Assembly (NCBI GenBank): GCA_016219375.1
Contig: JACRNC010000003.1
Coordinates: 186,001 to 250,000 of the forward strand
Source of the DNA: Burkholderiales bacterium
Lineage (GTDB): Bacteria > Pseudomonadota > Gammaproteobacteria > Burkholderiales > Burkholderiaceae_C
DNA: 64,000 nt
Direction of reading: 5' to 3'
This document shows, one piece after another, positions 19,361-27,731 of this stretch; position 1 is the first letter of the stretch; the number at the start of each line of letters is the position of its first letter. Position numbers and translations under genes: made by a program. The notes under the pieces are model-generated. The model saw only the letters and a program-made list of their open reading frames with translations. It searched no databases and had not been told where the DNA came from.

Positions 19361-20041
19361 ATGCCTTTCGGAATCACGCGTCCGCTGCTCGCGCGCGTCA
19401 TCCCCTTCGTGTTGTTCATGGTCCTGCTGGCCATACGAGGCCAAGTGCCCCAGGACGGCAGCTGGGGCATCGATCCCCGGTGGGTCTACGGCATCACCGT
19501 GCTCATCGTCGGCGCCAGCCTGGCTTACTTCTGGCGCGATTACGAAGAGCTGCGCCACGGTGCATTTCCGCGCCTCCCCGGCCTGCTGCTGGCCGTCGCG
19601 ATCGGGCTGGTCGTCTTTGTCCTATGGATCAACCTCGACCAGCCCTGGATGACCTTGGGCGAGCCCGCCGCGGGCTTCAAACCCGTTGACGAGGCCGGCA
19701 AGCTGCAATGGCCGCTCATCGCCGTGCGGCTCCTCGGAGCAGCGGCTCTGGTGCCGCTGATGGAAGAGCTGTTCTGGCGCTCGTTTCTGATGCGCTGGGT
19801 AGACAACCCGCAGTTCCAGCAAGTGGACCCTCGCCGGACCAGCGCCAAGGCCGTGCTCCTCTCCACGGGCGTCTTCACCCTTGCCCACACCCTCTGGCTG
19901 GCGGCGATCATTGCTGGCCTGGCCTATGCATGGCTGTATCGCCAGACCGGTTCACTGTGGGCTCCGATCATCTCCCACGCCGTCACCAACTTCGCCCTTG
20001 GGGTATGGGTGGTCTGGACCGGTAATTGGGTGTTCTGGTGA
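19361..20041 (+). CDS. CPBP/CAAX-type intramembrane protease, exosortase-associated type
   Basis: 226 residues, about six to eight hydrophobic segments. The CPBP motifs are present: 'PLMEELFWRSFLMRW' (EExxxR), 'FTLAHTLW' (His) and 'IISHAVTN' (His/Asn). It resembles the PEP-CTERM-associated CAAX protease family that accompanies exosortases. It lies 130 bases upstream of epsE and 3.3 kb upstream of exosortase B. It may process sorted proteins or act in EPS assembly; both are inference. Confidence 0.78.
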   Translation: MPFGITRPLLARVIPFVLFMVLLAIRGQVPQDGSWGIDPRWVYGITVLIVGASLAYFWRDYEELRHGAFPRLPGLLLAVAIGLVVFVLWINLDQPWMTLGEPAAGFKPVDEAGKLQWPLIAVRLLGAAALVPLMEELFWRSFLMRWVDNPQFQQVDPRRTSAKAVLLSTGVFTLAHTLWLAAIIAGLAYAWLYRQTGSLWAPIISHAVTNFALGVWVVWTGNWVFW

Positions 20042-20171
20042 TCGCCCGCAAGTTCCTCCCCCGATCCCCCCAAGAGGCATGCCCGGCTGTCCGTCGAGTC
20101 CTACAAGACCAGCCACATTGGCCCCGTACACTGCCTCGCCTCATCCGCCAACCCGGAAAAACCGCTGACAT

Positions 20172-20978
20172 ATGACGAAACTGCTACTTCGCTGGATGGT
20201 GTGGGCCACGTGCCTGTTTGTCTCCTTCGGCGCATCGGCTCAGACCAGCAAGGAATACGTGCTCGGGTCAGGGGACGTCATTCGCGTATCCGTCTTCCAA
20301 AACCCGGACCTGTTGGTCGAAACCCGGGTTTCGGAAGCCGGCACCATTTCGTTTCCCCTGATCGGTCAGGTGACGGTTGGCGGCAAAAGCATCAGCGACG
20401 CCGAAAAGACAATTGCCGATGGACTCAAAAACGGCAGGTTCATCAATGACCCCCAAGTCACTATCTTGGTGCTGCAGATTAAGGGCAACCAAGCCTCCAT
20501 CCTGGGGTACGTGAACCGTCCCGGCCGCTACCCTCTGGAAGTGGCTGGTATGCGGCTGGCGGACTTGCTCGCTCTTGCTGGGGGCGCCATGCCGGACGGC
20601 AGCGACACCGCAGTGCTCACGGGTGTCCGCGACGGCAAACCCTTTCGTCAGGAGATTGATGTTCCTAGCCTGTTCGGTGCCAATGTCCCCGATGCCAGCA
20701 ACCCTGTCATTCAAAACAACGACATTGTGTACGTAGGCCGCGCGCCCATTGCTTATGTCTACGGCGAGGCGCAACGGCCCGGTCCGGTGCGTGTCGAACG
20801 GAACATGAATGTTCGCCAAGTGCTGGCCGCCGCAGGCGGGCCCACGTTGCGCGGTACTGAACGAGGTTTGAAGCTGCATCGCAAAGATGCGTCCGGCAAG
20901 GTAGAGGTGCTATCGCCTCGGATGGAAGACCGCGTGCTGGATGGGGACGTCATCTATGTACGCGAAAGCCTGTTCTGA
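20172..20978 (+). CDS. epsE: polysaccharide export protein EpsE (Wza-like, outer membrane/periplasm)
   Basis: 268 residues with a signal peptide ending near 'SFGASAQ' (no lipobox Cys, unlike Wza). A poly_export domain ('YVLGSGDVIRVSVFQNPDLL') is followed by SLBB repeats ('ASILGYVNRPGRYPLE', 'AYVYGEAQRPGPVRVE'). The family builds the secretion channel for EPS. It opens the epsE-epsF-epsG-xrtB-epsI series. Base composition here is visibly less GC-rich than in the flanking housekeeping genes. Confidence 0.88.
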   Translation: MTKLLLRWMVWATCLFVSFGASAQTSKEYVLGSGDVIRVSVFQNPDLLVETRVSEAGTISFPLIGQVTVGGKSISDAEKTIADGLKNGRFINDPQVTILVLQIKGNQASILGYVNRPGRYPLEVAGMRLADLLALAGGAMPDGSDTAVLTGVRDGKPFRQEIDVPSLFGANVPDASNPVIQNNDIVYVGRAPIAYVYGEAQRPGPVRVERNMNVRQVLAAAGGPTLRGTERGLKLHRKDASGKVEVLSPRMEDRVLDGDVIYVRESLF

Positions 20979-21004
20979 GTCTCTGCCCAAGAAGAGCACA
21001 CATC

Positions 21005-22426
21005 ATGACGATCTCGCAGTTGCTGCGCATCTTCCTCGCCCGATACAAGCTGGGCCTTTCAATCTTCCTCGCCATTGTGACGCTCGGTGTGGTAGCCAGC
21101 CTGCTATGGCCGAAGAAATACACGGCGAGCGCCTCCGTTGTCGTAGACGTTAAATCGCCTGATCCGATCCAGGGGATGGTTTATCCCGCGCTCATGTCAC
21201 CGAGTTATATGGCGACTCAGATTGACGTGATCCGCAGTGAAGAGGTCGGTCGACGCGTGGTGACGGCTCTCCAGCTCGACAAAAGTCCTGAGCTGCAAGA
21301 CCAATGGCGGGAAGCCACGGACGGCAAGGGATCGCTCGTCGATTGGCTTGCAAAATCTTTTGGGGAGGACCTGGACGTGCGCCCCTCCCGTGAGTCAAAC
21401 GTGATCTCTATCAATTACACGTCTCGCGATGCCAACTTTTCCTACGCGATGGTGAGTGCGGTAGTTCGCGCTTACCTAGAGATGACTTCGGAGATGCGCA
21501 CCAACCCGGCACGTCAATACAACACATTCTTTGATCAAAGAGCTCAACAGCTTCGTCAGCAATTGGACGCGGCTCAGCAGCGGCTGACCGAATACAACAA
21601 CAAGCGCGGCCTGATCAGCAGCGATCAGTTCGATGTGGAGGACGCTCGCCTCAATCAGCTGGCTGCTCAATTGGTCGCGTTGGAAGCCGAATCCGCCAAC
21701 TCTGCGAGCCGTCAGGCTGCTGCTGCGAAAAAAGCGGCCGAAATTCAAGACGTCATGACGAGCCCGGTGATAGCCCAATTGAAGACGCTCATCGCGACGC
21801 AGGACGCTAAGCTACAGGAGCTTCGTGCCAAGTATGGGCCCAATCACCCTGAGGTGCTCAACCTCAACGCCAGCACGGGCGAGCTTAGGGCGAAGATGGA
21901 CGCAGAGATTGCTCGCATTACCGGCTCCGTGCAAGTGGCAAATTCGGTCAACCAAGCGCGCCAAGCCGAGGTGCGGGCGGCATATGAGGCTCAGAGACAG
22001 CGCGTACTGAAACTCAAGAACGAGCGCGATGCCGCAGCTGCCTTGGTGAGGGATGTCGAGAACGCCCAGCGTGCTTACGATTTGGTGCTTACGCGGGTTA
22101 CCGAAACCGGCTTGCAAAGCCACAGCAACCTGACCAACGTCTCGCTGCTCACCCCTCCGGTGGTGCCGGGCCAGCCCTCTTCCCCCAAGGTATTGCTCAA
22201 TACCATGCTCGCCATAGTTGTGGGCGGCCTCCTGGGTGTGACAGCCATGTTGCTCGCTGAGCTGCTGGACCGGCGCCTGCGCTCTCCAGAGGATGTGCTG
22301 GACGGGCTGCATCTGCCATTGCTTGGCGTGATGCCTGCTTCGCCAGAGGGGCTCCGCAAAGGCATGCTTCACCGTTTGTTGCCCTCGCGTCGTACGGCGC
22401 CTGCGCTCGCATACGCAGGCAAGTAA
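21005..22426 (+). CDS. epsF: EPS chain-length determinant protein EpsF (Wzz/PCP type)
   Basis: 473 residues. Membrane segment 1 is near residues 13-35; a long coiled-coil periplasmic region (about 160-370, rich in Gln/Ala/Glu) follows; membrane segment 2 is near 395-420, preceded by the Pro-rich 'LTPPVVPGQPSSPKVLL'. Wzz-type proteins set polymer length and contact the tyrosine kinase. The kinase domain is separate here (next gene), as in the exosortase B type EPS loci. It starts 26 bases after epsE. Confidence 0.9.
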   Translation: MTISQLLRIFLARYKLGLSIFLAIVTLGVVASLLWPKKYTASASVVVDVKSPDPIQGMVYPALMSPSYMATQIDVIRSEEVGRRVVTALQLDKSPELQDQWREATDGKGSLVDWLAKSFGEDLDVRPSRESNVISINYTSRDANFSYAMVSAVVRAYLEMTSEMRTNPARQYNTFFDQRAQQLRQQLDAAQQRLTEYNNKRGLISSDQFDVEDARLNQLAAQLVALEAESANSASRQAAAAKKAAEIQDVMTSPVIAQLKTLIATQDAKLQELRAKYGPNHPEVLNLNASTGELRAKMDAEIARITGSVQVANSVNQARQAEVRAAYEAQRQRVLKLKNERDAAAALVRDVENAQRAYDLVLTRVTETGLQSHSNLTNVSLLTPPVVPGQPSSPKVLLNTMLAIVVGGLLGVTAMLLAELLDRRLRSPEDVLDGLHLPLLGVMPASPEGLRKGMLHRLLPSRRTAPALAYAGK

Positions 22427-22440
22427 CGATCAATCTGCCG

Positions 22441-23382
22441 ATGGTACAGAGAATAGACATGGCCGTTTTCCCCGCGTCCCCGGCTCCTATTGCCGCTGTT
22501 GGTGCCGAAGATAGTTTTTCGTCCGATTCCGGCGAGCGCTCCTCTACGAGCGGGCAAGCCATCGGCGACATCTTGCGCGTCGCCCACAATTTGAGTATGG
22601 AGGATATCGAGCAGATTCTTCGATATCAGGGCGAAAAAGGGCTGCGCTTCGGTGAGGCCGCTGTGGCGCTCGGTTTGGTCAAAGAACAGGATGTGCGCTG
22701 GGCAGTATCGAAGCAATTCCGCTACCCGTACATCTTGAACAAGGCATCAGCGCTGTCGCCCGATATGGTGGTGGCACGCGATCCTTTCTCGGTGCAGGCG
22801 CAGGTTTTCCGAGATATTCGCTCGCAGCTTGTGATGGGAGCACTGGCCGACGGTCCCTCAAGAATCCTCTCGATCGTCAGTCCAGAGAGGGGTGATGGAC
22901 GTTCGTTCTTCGCGGTGAACCTTGCAACAGTTTTCTCTCAGTTGGGTGCGCGAACGCTTTTGGTGGATGGAGATCTTCGTAATCCTGCTCTGCACCGGTA
23001 CTTCGGTCTGGAACCGACGAAGGAGGGGCTCTCATCGTTTTTGTCTAGCCGTTCGGGCCTGACAGTGATCAGGCCAGTGGAGGATCTCCCGAATCTCCAT
23101 CTGTTGCCGGTGGGAACGCCGCCACCAAACCCGCAGGAGCTGGCCGAGGGCGCATTGCTGCAGGAGCTGGTTGATGAACTTCCCAAGCGCTACGAATACG
23201 TCATTGTCGACACCTCTGCTGCGGCTTTCGGTGCGGACTCCTGTGTCATCGCTGCTCGATGCGACGCGGCGCTAGTCGTGACCAGGCGCAACCGCAATTC
23301 CTATTCAGCCGTGCAGCGCTTGGTGGAACGCCTAGGGCGCAGCCCCGTGCGCATGGCTGGCGTTGCAATCAATGAGTATTGA
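22441..23382 (+). CDS. epsG: EpsG-like BY-kinase/ParA-type ATPase with altered Walker A
   Basis: 313 residues. Residues ~35-100 resemble the N-terminal domain of GspE/PilB ATPases ('IGDILRVAHNLSMEDIEQIL'). The ATPase part has 'SPERGDGRSFFAVNLA' at the Walker A position, where R154 replaces the usual Lys, then Walker A' 'LLVDGDLRNP' and 'YVIVDTSA'. Normal bacterial tyrosine kinases end in a Tyr cluster; here only a single terminal Tyr ('INEY') remains. It probably works with EpsF in length control; kinase activity is doubtful. ATG 22459 is an alternative start. Confidence 0.85.
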   Translation: MVQRIDMAVFPASPAPIAAVGAEDSFSSDSGERSSTSGQAIGDILRVAHNLSMEDIEQILRYQGEKGLRFGEAAVALGLVKEQDVRWAVSKQFRYPYILNKASALSPDMVVARDPFSVQAQVFRDIRSQLVMGALADGPSRILSIVSPERGDGRSFFAVNLATVFSQLGARTLLVDGDLRNPALHRYFGLEPTKEGLSSFLSSRSGLTVIRPVEDLPNLHLLPVGTPPPNPQELAEGALLQELVDELPKRYEYVIVDTSAAAFGADSCVIAARCDAALVVTRRNRNSYSAVQRLVERLGRSPVRMAGVAINEY

Positions 23383-24382
23383 ACTGCGTAGCAGGATCAA
23401 GGCCATGATCACCCTTTCCGCCCCCGTTCGCACCATGGCTGCGCCACTCCCTGAGTCACCTGCGCGACCTGTCCGAAACGATGTCCGGGGAAGTCGGCCA
23501 GCGAAAGGCCCGGGGCCGTTGTTCAGATGGCGCCATATTGCCCCGGCGGTTGGACTGGCGCTGCTCTATATCCCAAGCTTTTGGGACTTGGTTCATGGCC
23601 TGTGGTCCCTTGATATGAATGCCCACGGGCCTATCGTGTTGGCGGTAGGCTTGTGGCTGCTATGGTTCAAATCTCGTCAGTTTCCTGGCGACGCATCACC
23701 GGGAACGGGTCGTGCCGCCTTGCTCGGGTGGGTCGTGCTCGCCTTTGGCCTCTTCCTCTATGCAGTCGGCCGGTCCCAGGCGTTTGTAATCTTTGAAGTC
23801 GGCTCTCTTGTTCCTGTGCTCGTTGGACTGAGCTTGTTGCTCCTCGGGCCGGCGGCAACCCGCTATCTCTGGTTCCCCTTCGTTTTTTTGCTGTTTGTCA
23901 TTCCGCTTCCAGGTTCCTTGGTTGACGCCATCACGCAACCTATGAAGCTGGCGGTGTCATGGGGTGCTGAACATCTGATGTTCGCGCTCGGATACCCCAT
24001 CGCGCGTTCTGGCGTGGTGCTGCATGTTGGCCAATACCAGCTACTCGTTGCGGACGCGTGCGCGGGGTTGCACTCGCTTTTCACACTCGAGGCGTTAGGG
24101 CTCCTCTATCTTAATGTGATGCGCCACGAGTCACCCGTGCGCAATGCTATTTTGGCTGCTTTAATTGTCCCCGTATCGTATGGCGCCAATCTACTGCGGG
24201 TCATCATTCTCGTTCTGGTGACCTATTACTTCGGTGATGCGGCTGGACAGGGCTTCGTGCATGACTTCGCCGGCATGGTGCTATTCCTCTCCGCCTTGAT
24301 CCTGATTATCACAGGAGATGCGTTTGCGCGAACGGTTGCAATGCGCTGGCGAGGCCGAAATAGAGCCAAGCTGGCTGATTGA
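23372..24382 (+). CDS. xrtB: exosortase B
   Basis: 336 residues from ATG 23372, which overlaps the end of epsG (TTG 23363 and ATG 23405 are alternatives). Exosortases are membrane transpeptidases that cut PEP-CTERM proteins. Around eight membrane segments are seen, with the catalytic Cys in 'ADACAGLHSLFTLEALGLLY' (C230), Arg in 'GANLLRVIILV' and His in 'GFVHDFAGMVLF', the expected triad. Neighbouring epsI and epsE-G identify the B type. No PEP-CTERM substrate is encoded in the window. Confidence 0.9.
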   Translation: MSIELRSRIKAMITLSAPVRTMAAPLPESPARPVRNDVRGSRPAKGPGPLFRWRHIAPAVGLALLYIPSFWDLVHGLWSLDMNAHGPIVLAVGLWLLWFKSRQFPGDASPGTGRAALLGWVVLAFGLFLYAVGRSQAFVIFEVGSLVPVLVGLSLLLLGPAATRYLWFPFVFLLFVIPLPGSLVDAITQPMKLAVSWGAEHLMFALGYPIARSGVVLHVGQYQLLVADACAGLHSLFTLEALGLLYLNVMRHESPVRNAILAALIVPVSYGANLLRVIILVLVTYYFGDAAGQGFVHDFAGMVLFLSALILIITGDAFARTVAMRWRGRNRAKLAD

Positions 24383-24398
24383 TTACCGAGAGCTCGTC

Positions 24399-25136
24399 AT
24401 GCATGCAACCACTTTTTCTCTTCCGGTTCGTCAGGTCTCATTTAGGACGTGCTTCGTCATCCTCGCTCTTATGGCGATGGCAGCCGTCGGCGGTTTTGTG
24501 CTAAAGCCCACTCTCGCAACGGTCGGTGAAGTGCCTCAACTGGAGTCGGTGGTCCCCGGGCGATTCGGTCACTGGGTCGAGCTTCCCAATGCGTTCGTTC
24601 AAGTGCCGCTGTCGGTAGAAGAGCGGCAAGCGCAGGAGTCTGCAGAAAACACTTACGACCAAATTGTGAGTCGGACTTATGCGGATGGGCAGGGTCATCG
24701 TGTCATGCTGTCCCTGGCTTATATCAAATCCAATCGTCAGGAGGGGAAGATCCATCGACCTGAGCTCTGCTACATCGCTCAGGGTTTCAGGGTCGAAAAT
24801 ATGGCCCCTCAAGCCTACGGCCTTACATCGATGAGTGGAGTCCCTATCACGGGAAAACGTATGCTGGTGCGGTCGCCCAATCGTCTTGAGGCCGTCAGCT
24901 ATTGGATCCGTCTAGGTACGCTTTATAGCGAAAGCGCATGGCAGACCCGCCTTTATATTCTCAAGGTGGGGTTGGAGGGGCTGATTCCAGATGGCATTCT
25001 CGTGCGAGCCTCGCAGATCGTGCCTCCAGGGGCATCTGACGCGGAGATTAAGCGTCTGTATCAGGTGCAGGAGGCTTTCATGCAAGACCTGATTCATGCC
25101 ACCCCCGCGGAGGGGAAGAGTCTCCTCGCCAGATGA
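24399..25136 (+). CDS. epsI: EpsI family protein, exosortase B-associated
   Basis: 245 residues from ATG 24399. One N-terminal membrane segment ('TCFVILALMAMAAVGGFVLK') anchors a periplasmic domain with the family motif 'KIHRPELCYIAQGF', including a conserved Cys. EpsI proteins always travel with, or are fused to, exosortases and are needed for EPS in model loci, but their biochemical role is unproven. It starts 16 bases after xrtB. Confidence 0.88.
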   Translation: MHATTFSLPVRQVSFRTCFVILALMAMAAVGGFVLKPTLATVGEVPQLESVVPGRFGHWVELPNAFVQVPLSVEERQAQESAENTYDQIVSRTYADGQGHRVMLSLAYIKSNRQEGKIHRPELCYIAQGFRVENMAPQAYGLTSMSGVPITGKRMLVRSPNRLEAVSYWIRLGTLYSESAWQTRLYILKVGLEGLIPDGILVRASQIVPPGASDAEIKRLYQVQEAFMQDLIHATPAEGKSLLAR

Positions 25137-25176
25137 AACCGCTGCAGTGCATTGAAGGCGGTCGGAGGGCCTGCAC

Positions 25177-26619
25177 ATGTGGCTGAGTTACCTGAACCTC
25201 GCGGTGATTGTCGTGGGCGTACCGCTCACGCTGGTACTTGCTATTGTCGCCAGCTACTTCGTTCCCGCCCGATATTGGTTGCGTCTCCAGGCAGCTGCTG
25301 CGACGTTGCAAGGCTATACGATTAATGTGGCCGGGATATTTCCCTCGGTATCCCTGCTGGCGGCGCTGGGAGCCTGGCGATCAGCACTGACATGCCGGGA
25401 TATTTACCGTGTCAGTTGGATGCGCTGGCTGCTTGCGCTGCTAGTCTTGCAACTTGTAGCCATCGGATGGTCGCCGGAGCCCTTTGCCGCAATCAGAAAT
25501 GTGATATTCGCCCTTCCGATCCTTACACTTTGCGCCGCAATGTATGGGTATGCGCGACAGGACAGTGGGGGTGCAGTGCGCATCATGGTGTGGGCCCTGC
25601 GCATCGCGGCCATCGTTCCTGTTCTCGTGGTGTTATTCCGCCTTTTTCCTTCCATTGAGGCACGCTTCTACGGCCTGCGTGCCGCCTTATTCCTCATTTC
25701 TCCCAATATCCTTTCGACGCTTTTTGATGAAAGCGGCGGCAACAACGTCATCGCGGCGGATAAGGCTGGCGGCCTGTTCATCAATGCTAATACGGCCTCC
25801 GTTTATCTCGGCGTCTGTGCCTTCCTGAGTTGGGGCCTGGCCAAGGCCACGCAGCACGTGTCCCTCAGGCTGCTTGCTGCTATCTTTTGGGTCGGCGTAT
25901 TTTTCACCGGCTCCAAGGCGGGGGTGATAGCGGCCGTATTGATCACCACGTTGGCTTGGCTCGGCCGTTTCTTAAGAGTCAGACGGATTGGCTTGGGCGC
26001 GGCCATCGGTTTCTGCTTGGTCGGGGCCGCAGTCTCAATCATCATGCCTTTCGTGATGACGGCCTATCGGGACAGCGGTTTCACAGAGGCGTCGCTGAGC
26101 ACCTTGCAGTCGAGAGAAATAATTTGGGATTTCGCTAGGCGCATGGTTAGGGAGCATCCTATCCTGGGACTGGGGCATGGGGGCTGGGAGCAACATTTTG
26201 CTTTCTACTCATATGCGAACGGTTTTCGTAACGTTATGCCGCCCCACAATGCGTTTCTTATACTCTGGGCTCAGGGTGGTGTATTCCTTGTGCTCGCCGG
26301 CGTTGGTTTCATTGTGAGCTTGGCATGGTGGTGCGGGCGCCATTTTTGGCATGCGGATCCGAAGGTCGCAGCTCTTAGCGAAGGACTTCTTTGGGCCTTC
26401 GCGTGGTACGTCTTCCAATCGCAGGGTGAGAACTACGGGCTTGCTGGGGAATTCCATCTTACGCCGCTGCTCGGGATGGCCATGGGTCTGACCCTTGCGT
26501 ATGTCGGTGTTCCGAGTAAATGCACTCCTTACACTGAAGCTATGGCCGGGGCGGTTTGCCATTCCACGAAAAGCATGGGGGTCATGCCCAACACGGTGCG
26601 TCTGCCGGCGGAAACATGA
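25177..26619 (+). CDS. Wzy-like O-antigen ligase/polymerase family protein
   Basis: 480 residues, 10-12 hydrophobic segments and a larger periplasmic loop with 'REHPILGLGHGGWEQHF' and 'NVMPPHNAFLILWAQGGVF', typical of the Wzy_C/O-antigen ligase family. Such proteins polymerise lipid-linked repeat units or ligate chains; in this locus polymerase is the natural role. A 'ggaggg' ribosome site precedes ATG 25177. The stop overlaps the start of the next glycosyltransferase. Confidence 0.83.
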   Translation: MWLSYLNLAVIVVGVPLTLVLAIVASYFVPARYWLRLQAAAATLQGYTINVAGIFPSVSLLAALGAWRSALTCRDIYRVSWMRWLLALLVLQLVAIGWSPEPFAAIRNVIFALPILTLCAAMYGYARQDSGGAVRIMVWALRIAAIVPVLVVLFRLFPSIEARFYGLRAALFLISPNILSTLFDESGGNNVIAADKAGGLFINANTASVYLGVCAFLSWGLAKATQHVSLRLLAAIFWVGVFFTGSKAGVIAAVLITTLAWLGRFLRVRRIGLGAAIGFCLVGAAVSIIMPFVMTAYRDSGFTEASLSTLQSREIIWDFARRMVREHPILGLGHGGWEQHFAFYSYANGFRNVMPPHNAFLILWAQGGVFLVLAGVGFIVSLAWWCGRHFWHADPKVAALSEGLLWAFAWYVFQSQGENYGLAGEFHLTPLLGMAMGLTLAYVGVPSKCTPYTEAMAGAVCHSTKSMGVMPNTVRLPAET

Positions 26620-27731
26620 AGGCAGCTGTTTTTCGGTTGCAACTGTTCAAGCCTTCGGAGACGTTTGTTGCTGCCCAAGCGCTTAGTCTTCCCAATGCCT
26701 CCGTCACACTTGTGGGACGCAACACATTCGGTCCGCCTGTTCCAGGGTTGAACTATTGGATGCCGCCGCGGCTGTCATCCGCCCGCTTGGCAGCCTACTT
26801 GGCCGCAGGCATTGGCGATCCATTCGTGCCTTTTTTCAAAGACTGGAGGCCGGACATTGTCCACGCACATTTCGCTGTGGATGGCTTGTATGCCCTTGAT
26901 GCCGCCCGCACCATTGGGTGCCCCCTTGTAACCACTCTGCACGGGTTTGACGTTACGACCCGTAGGGGCGATTTTCTTCGCAGTCGTCGACCGGCGCTTA
27001 TGCGATATGCCCTTCAACAGTCTCGTCTCAAGCGGCAGGGCGACCTATTCATTTGCGTCTCCAACTTCATGCTGCATCGCGCACTGGCCGCCGGTTTCCC
27101 CGCAGGGCGCTTGGTGCAGCACTACATAGGTATCAATCCAGACGACTTTTGTCTTTCTGTTCACGATGGGCCGCCGCGCGTTCTACATGTGGCACGTCTG
27201 GTAGAAAAAAAGGGAACTCGCTACCTTATTGATGCGTTTGCGCGCGTTGCACCCGCGGTGCCCGAGGCTGATCTAGTGGTAGTAGGCGATGGGCCCCTGC
27301 TGACGCAATTGCAAGAACAGGCAGCTGGTCTCGGCATCGCCGAGCGTGTCAGTTTTCTAGGAGCGCAGCCGCATGAAGAGGTCAAACAGCTGATGAGCCA
27401 CTCCAGCGTTCTCGTCCTGCCTTCCTTGACGGCATCGAATGGCGATGCGGAGGGTCTAGGGATGGTCTTGCTCGAGGCGGCGGCGTCCGGGCTGCCCGTC
27501 GTCGGCACACGCCACGGCGGCATTCCCGAGGCAGTGGAGGACGGTCGCACCGGTTGTTTGGTTGCAGAGCGCGATGCGGGTGCTATCGCCGATGCCCTGG
27601 AACCGCTGCTGAAATCCTCTTCACTGCGTCTTGAATGGGGACGCGCGGGGCGGCAGATGGTGCAGGATCGTTTCGATATTGCCCATCAAGGCCGGGAGCT
27701 GAAGCGCCTGTTCATGCGGGCCGCCGCATGA
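26616..27731 (+). CDS. GT4 family glycosyltransferase
   Basis: 371 residues from ATG 26616 (ATGA overlap with the polymerase gene). GT-B fold: acceptor-side 'DIVHAHFAVDGLYALDAARTIG', then 'VLHVARLVEKKGTRYLIDAF' and the nucleotide-sugar EX7E motif in 'EGLGMVLLEAAASGLPVV'. It transfers a sugar from a nucleotide donor to the growing lipid-linked repeat unit on the cytosolic side. Donor and linkage are not readable from sequence. Confidence 0.88.
   Translation: MKAAVFRLQLFKPSETFVAAQALSLPNASVTLVGRNTFGPPVPGLNYWMPPRLSSARLAAYLAAGIGDPFVPFFKDWRPDIVHAHFAVDGLYALDAARTIGCPLVTTLHGFDVTTRRGDFLRSRRPALMRYALQQSRLKRQGDLFICVSNFMLHRALAAGFPAGRLVQHYIGINPDDFCLSVHDGPPRVLHVARLVEKKGTRYLIDAFARVAPAVPEADLVVVGDGPLLTQLQEQAAGLGIAERVSFLGAQPHEEVKQLMSHSSVLVLPSLTASNGDAEGLGMVLLEAAASGLPVVGTRHGGIPEAVEDGRTGCLVAERDAGAIADALEPLLKSSSLRLEWGRAGRQMVQDRFDIAHQGRELKRLFMRAAA

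Noticed and set aside
20119-20140. Possible sigma-54 promoter before epsE
   Set aside because: The GG and GC pairs are 11 bases apart where 10 are required, and the flanking consensus is poor.
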